DNA of 64,000 bases from Selaginella moellendorffii (lineage: Eukaryota; Streptophyta; Lycopodiopsida; Selaginellales; Selaginellaceae): the NCBI RefSeq assembly GCF_000143415.4, contig NW_003314303.1:172645-236644 (forward strand), given 5' to 3'. How positions within the stretch are numbered: position 1 is the first letter of the stretch; every line of letters begins with the position of its first letter. The notes under the pieces were generated by a model. It worked only from the letters and a program-made list of their open reading frames with translations. It did no database searches and had not been told where the DNA came from. This document shows positions 19,339 through 31,211 of this stretch, one piece after another. The position numbers and the translations under genes were made by a program.

Positions 19339-21972
19339 GCAATGGCCTTTGTATCTTTTGGCACCAATGGTTGAATTGGCGCCGTATATCCATGTTGATG
19401 TTGTCTTCCATGAAAGCTATTAACAAATTATTGTAGGAGCCAATGAAGATACCCACAATGCCTTGTTGTGTTATTAGGGACACAAGACGGACCTATAAAA
19501 GAACTAAGTGAATGAAAAAAGTAATAAAAAATATGCTATTATCATATGGCATGTTGTCGATGAGAGTTCCTTCAACTCTTCACAAGCATCTCATCTAGCT
19601 GGAATGAAATTACTACCAATAGTCATTGTTGCAAAAAACATGTATTACCACCTTCAGTTTGTAAAATTCACTTTTGCTTACCTCGAGATCGACGTGATAT
19701 TCTATAAACCACTTGATCATCATTATTTACAAGTAGAACCTGATCCGAATCTTGGTTGTTTGATGCTTGAACTAGAGCTTAATTTTGGTTATTTGGTGGT
19801 GGAACACGAACTTCATCTAGAGCTTCCTCATCCTTGTCTCTATTGTCACTTGTATTGCCATCATTGCTAGCATTGACAACTTCCTCATGATCTAATGTAG
19901 AAGTCTCCTTCCCTAGGAGCTCCAACTCCCAAAAGCATTCTATCTTCTGTGCCTTTGGAACTCTTACAAACATTGTTGGGTACATTCTTCCATCCCTTAC
20001 ACCCTTTGCAACAAGTCAAGTGCAAACTAATGCCTCAAATGGCATGCCTTTATATTGAAGATACCTATAAACAATATATATTTAAAAAAGGTCTTAGCTG
20101 CACGTCGCATGAAATAAAGATTGACCATGTTAGCAATCATAAGTTGTTGTGCTTGTAGACTTCTTTGGTAGCCACCCTCTTCGATCCCTTCCAATGATGT
20201 ATTGATGTAGGTGTCAAAAGACATAAATGTGCCATCTGGATTGTCACCAATGTATGGTGCCAAGAACTTCTCACCTTCATTTATAATTTGCATGATGTAG
20301 ACAACCCTTCTCATCATGTTCTCAAATAGTTCTAGCAGTCTTTTCTCTCTATTCATTAAGCAGATATTGAGAAACTCTAGAGTCTCTATTTATTGTTTAT
20401 ATGGAAGCTTCAATTTTGCGATATTGTAAATCATGTCATCTGGAGTTTTATTCATTGCAAAAGTAACATATGCATAATTGAGAAAAATGAAGTGTGATAA
20501 AAAACTTATATTCATGAGAAGAAATTTCTGCTATAGTCTTTAGCCACTCCTTCAGCCTACGATTGTCTGCAATGCATACTAGTTTCTTCAACTTTGAAGA
20601 CTTTGCATGTTGAATTTTATGCTCAATTTGTACGAACTCAGCTAAGAGCTCTTCCTGACTCTTCTCCGGATGTGCAAGTTTGTAAGCATTTTGCTTGACT
20701 TTCACCAAAGGCTAAAAACCAAAATAATTAAAAGAGGCCTTTATAAAATACATACCTTGCACCACACATCGAGCATAAAACTGATTGGGTTGTTGAACCA
20801 AGTTGTACCGTCATTTCGAGTGCATGAGTGCCGAACAAGTGTTGCAAGATCATCATCATAATGTTGGCAGATGTCATCCTCACTCAAGTCTGCCAAAAAT
20901 TGAAGTTGCTCGATGTCATAGACAAAGTTTTGCTTTTGAACAGTGAAATGCCCAAGCCTACATTTAAACACAACAAAATAAGTTAAAGTGGAGTTAGAGG
21001 TAAAATTATAAAACTTATGCATTGATCTTTTGGCAGGCCAAAATAAGTCTGTTAACATCCAAAGGTCCCCTCACGTAGATATGCCCAACTAGAACGTTGA
21101 TATAGTAAATGGGATCATCACAAAAATGATCGTTGATACACTTCATCCAAGCCCCATATTAGTGGTTACTGTCAATAATTTGGAATATTGTCCCCACAAG
21201 TTGTCGAGTCTTAAGATGTCTGATAAGCATGTTATCAAATTCCAGGGATTTCCTCCTATAAATAAGATTCTAGCTATTCACAATCTCGGGTGTGATGGTA
21301 ATTATCTCTGTTGTTCCTGGCTTGCAAAAAGAGACTAGAAACATACCAATATTTGTCACAAGGCCATTTTGTTTGAACAAGCTATATATATCCAGTTGAC
21401 ATACTTAGATGCTGTGTGGACAAGGTTCGTCTGCTACAAACGGTAAAGGGGGATTTCTTTGATCAAGTCACAAGGGCTTGGCCATTTGAGCACCTCAAGT
21501 GTTTGGTGAACTGCTTTTTCCCTTATTTCCCTAACAGTCTCTTGGAAGCACTTGTCCACCATGTTGTCAGGAAGGTTTGCAACTTTTCAGCTCCAGGCTG
21601 TTCCTTAGATTCACTATCGTGAACACCACTAGATTGCCCAACTTCAAGGATTTATGCTAGTGGTGGGCCAGTGAGGAGTAAAGGTGGAGGTGGGGGTAGT
21701 GGTGGTGGCAGCGGGGGCAAATGCAATAGTGGCAGTGGTGGTGGTAGTGGCAGTGGCGATGGCGGTGGTGGAGGTGGTGATGGTGGTGGCGATGGCGGTG
21801 GTGATGGTGGAGGTGATGGTGGTGGAGGAGGTGGATCTTTAAATAAATGTGTCTTTGTTGATGTGCTAATGGACATGTTGATCGTGATGTCATTGTTAGT
21901 ACCAAATTGAACTTCTTGTGTCTTCTTGGCTCCAACAACCTTTTTATGTAATACAATTTTCCTTTTCTGCAA
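19339..21972 (-). pseudogene. 5' part of the interrupted minus-strand gene
   Basis: Several minus-strand blocks read like exons of one protein. They include a Pro-rich start with P-P-P-S-P-P-P repeats (21972-21652), a block with D-N-M-V-D-K-C-F-Q-E-T-V-R-E-I-R-E-K (~21590-21400), G-H-I-Y-V-R-G-P-L-D-V-N (~21090), L-S-E-D-D-I-C-Q-H-Y-D-D-D-L (~20890), an L-A-E-F-V-Q-I-E-H-K block (20700-20520), E-G-E-K-F-L-A-P-Y-I-G-D (~20270), a block with K-G-V-R-D-G-R-M-Y-P-T (~20000) and N-N-L-L-I-A-F-M-E-D-N-I (~19430). Frames break between and within blocks, for example a TGA near 20025. I recognise no domain here. The reading frame runs into the chromovirus target site and resumes at 13735. It is probably a multi-exon gene or repeat-borne gene that was decaying before the insertion. 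Confidence 0.45.
21671..21835. repeat. GGTGGTGGC-type simple repeat
   Basis: Imperfect GGTGGTGGCGATGGC repeats. On the minus strand they encode the Pro/Ser-rich start of the interrupted gene. The plus-strand Gly-rich reading is an artefact. Confidence 0.85.
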
Positions 21973-23653
21973 GAGAAAAAATTTTTTTAGTCAAACTATA
22001 TAAAGATAATAAGAAATTCAAACAATCAAAGAGAGAAATTGAATAACTTTGGCCCCCTAGGCAACCAAAGTGCCCGAGATGGACTTTGAGCCCAGTTGAC
22101 TTTTCTGCTCCGACATATTTGGTTTTACATAAAACAAGAGTCTTCATAAACAAACACTAAATTGCATCACTAACTTAGATGCATTTGACAAAGATGATGC
22201 AATTGTTGGAAAGCATCATCATAATCATTAGTATGTCCAAATACACATTTGGAGACATTTGAAAAAATGGTTCAATTTGCATGAGTGGCTGCACTTAAAC
22301 CATTATAACACTACAATGTCATCCCTTAGAGATACATAGGAAACTCACATAAATGCCAAATATCATCCCAAGAATGATATGTGGTAATCACCATAAAGTG
22401 ATCGAACTAATAGTACATATCATCTCTAGGATTCCTATGAAAAAATTTCAACCAAACATAAAGATTAGCAAAAAGAGTAAAAGGAGTTATATTATATGTT
22501 GTGAATGCCACTATCAATTAAGTTTGATTGTTCAATTGCAACTATATAATATTGAGCAACTACACCAATTGCTACTCTAGAGTCAAAGGAGGAGGAGGTT
22601 GTTACTTTACCATAAAGATGAATGAGAAGAAAAAAAGCAAAAGAAAAGAAATTGAAAAAGTTATAAAAAAAAGGAGATTTAAACAATGCAAAAGCTAGAT
22701 CTAAACTAAAATTTTAAATCCAAGCACTCCTTAGGGATAATCAAAATTGCTCCTTATTTTCACCAATATGAGTGCATAGAATATAGAAATGAAATATAAA
22801 AATGTACATATCAATTAGCCTAAAAACCCTAGCTTATACATAGGAGTAAATGGTTTGTATTGAAACCAATTCGATAGCTATCAAAATCTCACTATGTTAA
22901 TATTAATATACCACATACATAGCCATACATAGCTATACACTTAGACTTCACAAAGTAATTTTATACAAAATGAATAAATCTTAATTAGAAATTATCCAAT
23001 AAATATTGACCAGCTATTTTTATAACTCCAAGAATGACAACTTTTACTTTCAAATTCAAATTTATAATATTTTTATGGCTAGAACTCTAACACACTTCAT
23101 TGTTTCCTTTGCAAAAATAAGTTTTCTGTCACCCCTCTTTATCCCAATTAATCAAGAATCATGTTTCAAAATAAAAAATATATGTAAAAATGTTTTTGGC
23201 AAAAAAGTTATAGTCAATTGATAATTTGAACTTTCTGATGTTGAAATAACATTGTAATATATTGCGAATTTATTTAAAAAAGAGAAAAAAAATTCAACAC
23301 AATCTTCAATGCTCCAAAAGTCTCTTTGATCTTGACTTATATACTTAAGAAAAGATTATTTATTATAAGTATTTTTTGTCTTTTAAAGTAATTTAAAGCA
23401 CAAACAAAATGTTATCCTTTTCAACTTATTAAAACTTGATCATGAGAATTCCTTTTGCTCTAGCTCCATGAACCCTTGCTTACCTTTAGCAAGATTGTTG
23501 CCCAATATGCCTCCCTCCTTGCTTACCTTTAACAAGATTGTTGCACTATTTTTACACCCTAAAAAAACGGGCTTTTTGAAATCTCTCTCTCTCTGTTTTT
23601 TTTTTTTTTTGTAAACTCTCGTCCCAGGAACTAGTCGCAGTGATATGGCTTGG
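21973..23653. other. AT-rich intergenic stretch
   Basis: No coding frame can be supported. The sequence is AT-rich with poly-A/T runs. A 27-bp segment (CTTGCTTACCTTTA-CAAGATTGTTGC type) occurs twice, near 23473 and 23519. A CT microsatellite and a poly-T run lie near 23582-23611, just downstream (minus strand) of the exchanger gene. Confidence 0.6.
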
Positions 23654-25918
23654 CTAATGCCAGCCTAGCACATTATCAAGGAAAGCAATACTAGCTATGG
23701 ACAAAGGATATAACGCGAGTACTGGGAGAGAGAGCCAAGAAGGAAAAGTCATTCTTGATCCCCCGAGCGCACCAACAAAGAATGTGGTGATCAGTATAGC
23801 CGTCACCTGAAAACGAGCAAGCGTAAGGCGAGAGAAAAAGCTTTTGCAATCAAATCTTGCTACCTCGCTAGAGAAATCCCACGTCAACCCTCTCGTATAC
23901 ACCAAGCCAAGGAAAATTCCAAGGCAGCTGAAGCAAAGTCGATGTTAAGCGAGTTCGAAAGAAGCAAGGCAAAGATCTTACAGTGTATTGTTCATTGTCA
24001 CCGCACCATAAATCTGAGAAAATGTGAGCGAGATGTTTCTCTTCCGCTTCTTTTGTGCAAAGCTGATGCTGGAGACGAGCTCGCTCGCGTTAGACGCAAG
24101 TGGAGTGAACACAAAGGCGATAAAGAAAGGAGGTATCTGTGATGCCTGTGCAAATCCATTGATGCTGTTGACAAGAGGATCTGCGAAAGCAGCCGCAAGC
24201 AAGCTCCCCGAGAGGAGATAGAGGATGGCTTCAACGTACAGCTTCGAGGATCCAGGTTGGCTTTTATCATCCTCCACCTCGTCAATATCCTGCTCGAGGA
24301 GCCGCAAGACCTGTCAAGAAAGGAAATGTTATCAAACGTTTCCTACAAGGCCACAATGAAGAACAAACCTTTTCTGCTTCTTCAGACTTGGCTGCCCAAA
24401 AGTTCGGCTCGTCCGAGGTTTCCAGTTGGTGTAACGCTCGTAAATGCTTCACTTTTGCGACTTGCACAGCCCACTTGTTCAGTCCCTCGACGAACTCATG
24501 TTGAGCAATGGATTTGTTTGCGTCAACATCGAACTCCTTCAGCCAGTTGTCGATCAAATCGCGAGACATGGTGTCCCTGACAATAAGTGCTCAAAACAAT
24601 GAGCGACAAAAGAAGGCGACTCATGTACCCGTTTGTTTCGATCCCAAGGCCGACCATGAACGCCTCCAGTTCATCTTTTTCGATTTTCCCGTCGGCATTC
24701 TTGTCGAAGCAAATGAAAATGTTTTCCAGCTTTTCTCTCCCGAATGGCGCAAGCTTCTTTTCCTAATAAAAAATGAAATATAAATATACATAGTGATATC
24801 CAAGTGATATCCATTAGTACCTTGCTCTCTCTGGACGAGTACGAGGATACTTTTTGTAAAACGCGAGTTTTGAGGAATCTAAGGCGTGCCTCATCAATCC
24901 TTTTTTGTTGCAACCACGGAAACGCCACCTTCAGCCACAAAAGCAATTCAACGTCAAGAGCGTAAACGGAGTGTGCTTCAGCTTGCCTGGTATGCGCAAT
25001 AAACAAAAAGTCCAACGCATGAGATTGCAGAACCAATGAAGGCAGCTTCTGGGCCTTCAGAGGGATGACCATCCAGTAGAGGAACTTGAGCACAAATGAG
25101 AGGAAGCGCAGACGCGATCATAATCCAGGCACCCCATCTTTCAAAGTTTAGAAACACGGTCAATCCGGAGAGATCTTACGTGACCAAGTTACGTACCTTG
25201 TTTGCGTATCAACCGTAACACCAGTATGGAAAAGATCGTACTTTTTCGTTAGCACTTCATCTTTCGCTGTTCCATCGGAAGAACTCAAATCACAGCGCCC
25301 AGCCAGAAGCGATCCAGCCCATGCAAGCGTGAGGAGAAGCGTCGTGGAGCCTGCTAGGACGCCTACTCCAACCATCACCTCCTCCTGCGCCTGAAAAAAA
25401 GACCTGCTTCACCAAGTTAGAGCTTACTCGAAAAAGCTATGGAGCTCAGAGTTTATCTCTTGAATGCTTCCCCCTGTACCAGATGCTAGAATCAACAATG
25501 TATCCGGAAGAGCTCCCAGAATCGGTAGAAGAAGACCACCAATCAGACCTGGATTCATCACCTGTAGAAACCGAGAATCTGTAAAAGCTAGCTATGGTTT
25601 TCGGGCTTTGTTTACCTCGAGAAGGACTTCACTGCCTTTGGAGATAAATCTCGCAGCTACGAGAAGTAAGCAACCAAAAGTGGCCATCAGGAAGAGGTTC
25701 CCGCCGATGTTAGACGAGCAAGGAAGGAAGCCATAGCTCTCCTCACAAAGGTTCTCACATTGAGGAGAAGCTTGGCTGCTTTGCTCCGGAACAGTGGCAG
25801 CGGCCATTGTGCTAGCAATCACTTCCTGCGCCGATTGAGAGGATTGAGTTGGATTTGGTGCCGCCAGCGCGCCGGGAGAGGATGAAAGCAGCAGTAGAGG
25901 CAGTGTTAAGTTCATCAC
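23654..25918 (-). CDS. NCL: EF-hand Na+/Ca2+ exchanger-like protein (NCL type)
   Basis: This is a membrane cation exchanger of the plant NCL type, expected to move Ca2+ against Na+ or H+ at a membrane. The start at 25918 opens a signal-like hydrophobic stretch (residues 1-20). Early transmembrane segments include G-L-L-L-P-I-L-G-A-L-P-D-T-L-L, the first CAX motif. Two EF hands follow in the central loop (D-K-N-A-D-G-K-I near 24690 and D-V-D-A-N-K-S-I near 24525). The second CAX repeat has F-V-F-T-P-L-A-S-N-A-S-E (~24090) and a hydrophobic C-terminus ending F-L-D-N-V-L-G-W-H. About eight exons are separated by short introns. The first exon is 25616-25918 and the second starts at 25561. The exon 2-3 junction near 25430-25470 is not clear: the protein homology suggests an end where no GT is present. 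The family call is firm, the exact splice pattern is not. Confidence 0.87.
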
Positions 25919-26381
25919 ACTTTGATAGCTTCTCTAGTCAGAAAAGAAAAAAAGAAAGGAAGAAAAGAGTGAGCTCGCATAGCTAGAAATTAGAGAAGAA
26001 AATGAAAGACCTTGATCGCGAGAGAGCTCCATTCTCGCCGTGCAGCCTTGAAACCCTCTGCTCTGGAATGGAGTGAAAAGAAAACACCAAAACGATTGCC
26101 TTGCCTCGATCGGACGCATTTTCCAGGGAAATCTTTCCTGCATTGCAAGTAATGCACAGCTATGAGCAAGAGAATGGTCGATATTACCTAGCGCGCGCAC
26201 TGTATAGACGCGTATGGCGCGCTTGGAACTCCGTGGGAACGAAGAGCGCCATAGCCTATCCGAGAATTTAACAAAATCCTAACACTATTTGAGTTATTTA
26301 TTAGGGCTCATTATCCAAAAATGAAATATTCATTTCGCCCTAAGCTTAAGCCCTAAATTTTGGGCGCAGTGGAGGAAAGGC
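25919..26381. promoter_or_regulatory. Divergent intergenic region, NCL / PPR
   Basis: 463 bp separate the start codons of two divergent genes, so both promoters must lie here or overlap. I see no clear TATA box in a fitting place for either gene. Confidence 0.5.
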
Positions 26382-28759
26382 ATGGCGTCGTGGCGCTCCC
26401 TTCGCGGCTTCCGGCAGGCGCGAACGCTCTTCTCAGGTAGCGCTCGCATCTCAGCTCCTAGATTTCCAGAGCGCCGGGAGATTTTGATTCCAAGCGCGCT
26501 TCTGTGGAAAATGCAGGGAGAGCGGCTTCCAAGCGGCTGTCCCATTGCTCCGGATCGTCCATTAGAGATGGGCCTGGCACCACCGGACGCTGCTACGCTA
26601 CTGCATCGGTCGCGGCCGTGAATACCTACGCGAATGACCTTGATTCGTACAATAAGGCACTGCAAACCCTCAACTTCAAGAGGAGGTGAGTCTAAGTTTT
26701 AGGTGGAGTAGCAACAAAGAAAGGAAAAGAAAAAGATCCGAGAGCGATTCGATTTGTTTCTTCCTCCTTTTGACATGGGCTTTTCAGCTCAGGCATTACT
26801 TACTCCGGGACGTTTATGACGAAATGCTGGTGGATGGTGTGCAGCCTGGGCCGGCTACATTTCACTTGCTTCTCTCGGGCTGCATGAAAGGTTCACGTCT
26901 CCAAGATACAATGTTTTTCTTCGAACAGATGAGAACTATGGGAATTATTCCAGACGTATGAAGCTCTTTCGCTGGATATTTGCCTACTGATAGGCCTTAT
27001 TGCTTTCTTTGTTTCTGCTATAGGTGGCAACGTACAGTCTCGTCATTGCTGCGTGTGGGAAATGCAATCAACTTAGCCGCGCTTTTCGGGTATGAGTTCG
27101 TAAAGTTCCCTGGCTGCTACTAAACTTTGTTTTTCAGGTGGGAGAGGAGATGGAAGCTTCGGGAGTACAACCAAAGCTGGAGACCTTCGTTGCGCTTTTG
27201 AGTGCTTGCGGAGTAGCGGGTGACACTGATAAAGCGTAACACTTCCAATTCATGCAATTCGGAGGTTTCCTTGGACTTCCTTCTGGGATTCTTTAGCCTG
27301 CTTGTTGAGAGATAGTTTCATACGGTCATGTTTGTGTTCTTGACAGACTGCGTCAGTAGTTCGTTGTTTTTATCCTTATTTGTCTAACCTCTTCTCTTTT
27401 TTCCCTTTGTTTTGTCAGCTTCGAGATCTTACGAAGGATGACAACCTACGGAATCACTTTCAATGAGTACTGCTACAGTGCGCTGATAGCCGCTTACAAG
27501 AATCGAAAGCCCATTCAGCCTGATACGTTTGACAAGGTTTGAATGAATTCATAATTTGCTTAAACCAATGTAGTTTTGCAGATATACGAGATTGTAAAGA
27601 AGTCGAAGGCTTTGGCCTCCGAAGATCTCAGAGCCCGTGCAGCCACCGGTGAAGCCGAGATATCTACCGATCTGCAAGACGAGTTCTGCTCTTTGATAAC
27701 CGGAGAGGGTCAGATGAGGCGCGGTGCTTTTAATCGTCGGATGCTCGTATATCATTCGGCATTGCGTGCAGCTGCAGACTTGAAAAATCTAGAGGTATAC
27801 ACGTTTTCACTCTATATTGATCTCACTGTTTCAAGCTTCTAGGGTCTGAAAAAGATTTGCGAGATGATGGTGACGGATCGTCTCTTTCCCGACGCGTTTT
27901 GCGTGTCTCAACTGATAAGGTGCTACTTAAACTTCCTGGGATATACATTGCAAACTATTTTGTCTCTGCAGGGGATACGTTGCTGCAGGAGACACTGAGA
28001 GCGCATTAGAGTGTTTCAACAAGCATATCAATTCTGGCCGACCTGTGAATTTGGACCTCTACATGGTTAGTCTGTTCCATGTCGTCTACGCTGCTTATTC
28101 TGTCTTCCTGCAGGTGATGATTCAGGGAGCGATGACCAATTATACTCCAGCGGGTATGACCACAGCCAAAAAGCTTCTGGTAATTCATTTCTGTTATTTT
28201 GTTTATATTGATATTGGCCCTGTCCAGCGGCAACTGGAGGAAAAGGGCTTCTATTTGAATCCTAAAGTTGGAAGTGATATGCTAGCGTTCGCATCGAAGG
28301 AACCGGTAGATAACATTATTCTTTCAGCCCGGAACGTCATGTTGATATCATTGTGCTGCAGGAGGGGGATTTCACAACTGCAAACCTCATATGGGACATG
28401 ATGATGCGTAAGAGCTTGAGGCCCACAAGACTGGCAAGCCAAGCGTACCTTGATGGACTTCAGGTGAATGTGTGCTTATGTTGCGTAACCTTTCTCATTT
28501 ACTTGCATCTAGGGACGTGAGATACCTGATGACGACCCCAGGATAGCCAGTGTAAAAGCTGCACTCAAAACCAGCTCGCCGTTCATGGCCGAGCTGCAGC
28601 AGCAACAACAGCAGAGGGGAAGGGTAGGATTTCGGCCTGGAAATGTTCCACTAAGCATGTAAGGACCGGATGTAGTTTCTTTTCCTTCTTTGATGCTAAC
28701 TATGAAATTTCGACAGGATCAATCGCCGCCAACAGCCTGCACAACGGCCTCGCGTCTAA
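26382..28759 (+). CDS. P-class PPR protein, At4g35850-like, mitochondrial
   Basis: An RNA-binding pentatricopeptide protein with short introns throughout (about ten exons). After a basic Ser/Arg-rich N-terminus suited to organelle targeting, the conserved part begins Y-A-N-D-L-D-S-Y-N-K-A. It continues H-Y-L-L-R-D-V-Y-D-E-M with P-type repeats (G-V-Q-P-x-x-x-T-F-H, D-V-A-T-Y-S-L-V-I-A-A-C-G-K-C), and this order matches Arabidopsis At4g35850 as I remember it. The end is Q/R-rich (poly-Gln near 28597), with TAA at 28757-28759. Exon junctions at 26685/26793 are clear. The junction between the first ATG (26382) and the frame entering at ~26462 does not fit a simple GT-AG intron phase, so the start is tentative. 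Function beyond organelle RNA metabolism is unknown. Confidence 0.8.
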
Positions 28760-29277
28760 GGCGGCCAAGTTTTGTACATCGTGGGGTCACCCGTGCTGCT
28801 TTCTTTTCGTTTTTATGTCGTTCTGAAAGCCTGCTTGTCAGAAATCGTTTGGCAGAGTGGGGAACGACGTTTGTACCCATGGGCCACTCGACAAGAGCAG
28901 ATTCTCAGTACTTTGTTTTGAGACTTTCAGCCTTGACAAAAAAAAAAGACCGTGGATTAATAACTCACTGGTTTCTTCCGACAGTTTCGAGCTCTACTCG
29001 GCGTCGTCGTATCGGTACTTTCTGTCCGTTTGTGATTCTAACCAGTTTGTCCTGTGAACCAGCTTTCAGGATGAGGATTACAGACTTGTTATTGTTGTGG
29101 TGCGAGTTAGGTGCCGTCTCGTGAAGCTTACACGTGGGAAGACAATCTCACGGGGTCCAACAAGCTTACCAGACAGATACAGTGCCGAGTATATATGCTG
29201 GATCATCACGGCCCTCAAAAAAGTTGTCAGCACTGGGGTAGCAGAAGCTGGTACATTATTTTTTTTCTTAAGAAAAG
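28760..29277. other. Intergenic, 3' UTR and promoter
   Basis: No gene is supported. The first part is probably the 3' UTR of the PPR gene. A T-rich run lies just before the protease start at 29278. Confidence 0.5.
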
Positions 29278-31093
29278 ATGAAGCAGGCACTGGCACTGCT
29301 GCTACTTCTCATTCTCACCGTCGCTGTGCAAGGACTCGAGTTTCAAGACGAGCGGTCCCGGCGACCATGGTACAAGAAGAAACCAGGACCGAAGCCCGGA
29401 TCGCCACCAAGCAGCAAAAAGAAGCCAGAGAAGCCACCAGCACCGGTACTAAGCAATGACGGCCTGGTAGCTCCTCTCACCCGGATGAACATCCAAGGCG
29501 CCTCGGTGCCGTCCTTTGTGGTGGAGCTCAGGGTCGGCAGTCCTCCGGTGGCCGTGAACTTCACCATCGACACCATGGGCACCCATACAGCAATGCCATG
29601 GCAACTTTGCTCGAACGTTACCACTGCCGCCACCTTTACCACGACTGACAGCAAAGGGAACGAGAACTGGAAGAAGACACCACCGTCATCACCGCCACCA
29701 CCGGAGAGATCGTCATCTCCACCAGGAAGACCGTCGCTACCATCGTCACCGGTACCACCATCGTCCTCGAGTCCACCAGAGAAGCCATCCACACCACCAG
29801 GAAGGTCTTGGGCCCCGCCAGGAAAGCCACGGCAGCCACCATCGTCATCGTCTCCTCCAGGAAGGCCAGGAAAGCAGCCATGGCAGCCACCATCGTCCTC
29901 GACACCACCATCGCTACCACCAACTTACTCTGGAGCTATCCAAAGCGTTCCATGCTCGCATCCAGTGTGCCAGGGATCGTCCTATACGTGTGACAAGGTG
30001 AGAAAACGCTGCATGGCTTACGACCGCTACACAGGGAAGCCCATCGACTTGGTTCTCAGCCAGCTTACCATGGAGAGCGTCTATCCATCCGGGGACGTCG
30101 CTAGCCAGAATCGAACCATCGCCGGCATTGTCATGGGGTGCAGTGCCCCGTCATCTGTGCCGTACGCCTCGACGAGCATGGCCTCCCTATCCCCGGGCGC
30201 CACGTCGCTGGTGTCCCAGATCGCGACAGCCGCGAGCCTGCCACGTCGGTTCGCCTACTGCCTCGGCAAGCCACGTGGTGCGTTCTTTGTGGGCGGGGCT
30301 GATTACGTGTTCCGCCAGCGCACCGTCAAGCCGAAAATGCAGTACCTCCCAATGCTGACTCCTCCCGCCGCGTGGCAGCGCGGGATGGGCTACCGGCTCG
30401 CACTTCGCGGGATCGCCGTTGGATCCGGGCCAGATGTCAAGCCCCTGCCCATCGATTCCTCACTGTTTGACAATGGGGTGGTGATTGGAACCAAGCTGAG
30501 GTACACGAGCTTGGTTGATCCAGCTTACCAGGTAAGCGAAGATCTTCATTCTATCGTTGGATCTCGCTGCTTCTTCTTTCTACCAGGTTGTTCGAAGGCA
30601 TTTCATGGCGGTGGCGGCGGCGTCTAACGCTTCGATCACTCCCGTGCCATCGCCATTCCCGGAGCTCAATCTCTGCTATAGGATTCCTCCCAGAGCTGCG
30701 GTGTCCGGGGCGCCCAAGATCCAGTTCATCTTCGAGAACGCAACGCTCACGGTCCAGCCCAGGAACTACATCGTGAGGTGGCGGCGGACGGACGTTGTGT
30801 GCCTGGGAATCGTGGGAGCCGGCGCGCTGGGGCGAGTCTCCGTGATTGGAACGCTCCAGCAGGAGGAGACGCTGGTGGAGTTTGATCTGGAGAAGCGCGT
30901 GGTGGGCGTCAGCGAGCACCTCAGCCTCTCCGGGACCAGCTGCAAGAACTTCGAGTTTCTTCCCGATGCGCCGTGGCCGCGGAGGTCGTCGATCACGCCA
31001 GCTCCATCGCCCGGAGCTCCAGTTCTATCTGAGGATGATGAAGGAAGTTTTGACGAAGAGGAAGAGGTTGGCATTGCGCCATCGTCTTCTTGA
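29278..31093 (+). CDS. Nepenthesin-like aspartyl protease, probably inactive
   Basis: A secreted pepsin-fold (A1) protein of 586 residues in two exons (29278-30531 and 30587-31093, intron GTAAGC...CCAG). Residues 1-20 are a signal peptide, followed by a basic Pro/Lys-rich stretch. The first active-site motif is altered: I-D-T-M-G instead of D-T-G-S. The second (usually I-D-S-G-T) reads V-V-I-G-T-K-L-R-Y-T-S-L, so the Asp-Ser pair is missing while its flanks are intact. The rest is recognisable: V-P-C-S-H-P-V-C, L-P-R-R-F-A-Y-C-L, E-L-N-L-C-Y, S-V-I-G-T-L-Q-Q-E and V-G-V. A Pro/Ser-rich insert of about 85 residues (~130-215) interrupts the N-terminal lobe. It most likely acts as a non-catalytic wall or apoplast protein. 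The end is acidic (S-F-D-E-E-E-E-V). Confidence 0.85.
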
Positions 31094-31211
31094 AGGAGGA
31101 GTTATTGTATGGTTTGATTGTATTGATATATTCTAAGTTCTCATAACATTCCAATGTTCTACCAAAAGAAATGGCAATGTATTATTTCACCTCAAACCAA
31201 CTGAGTTGGCA

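Noticed and set aside
21671-21910. Gly-rich protein on the plus strand
   Set aside because: It is the complement of the Pro/Ser-rich coding-like start of the minus-strand gene. The simple repeat opens every frame.
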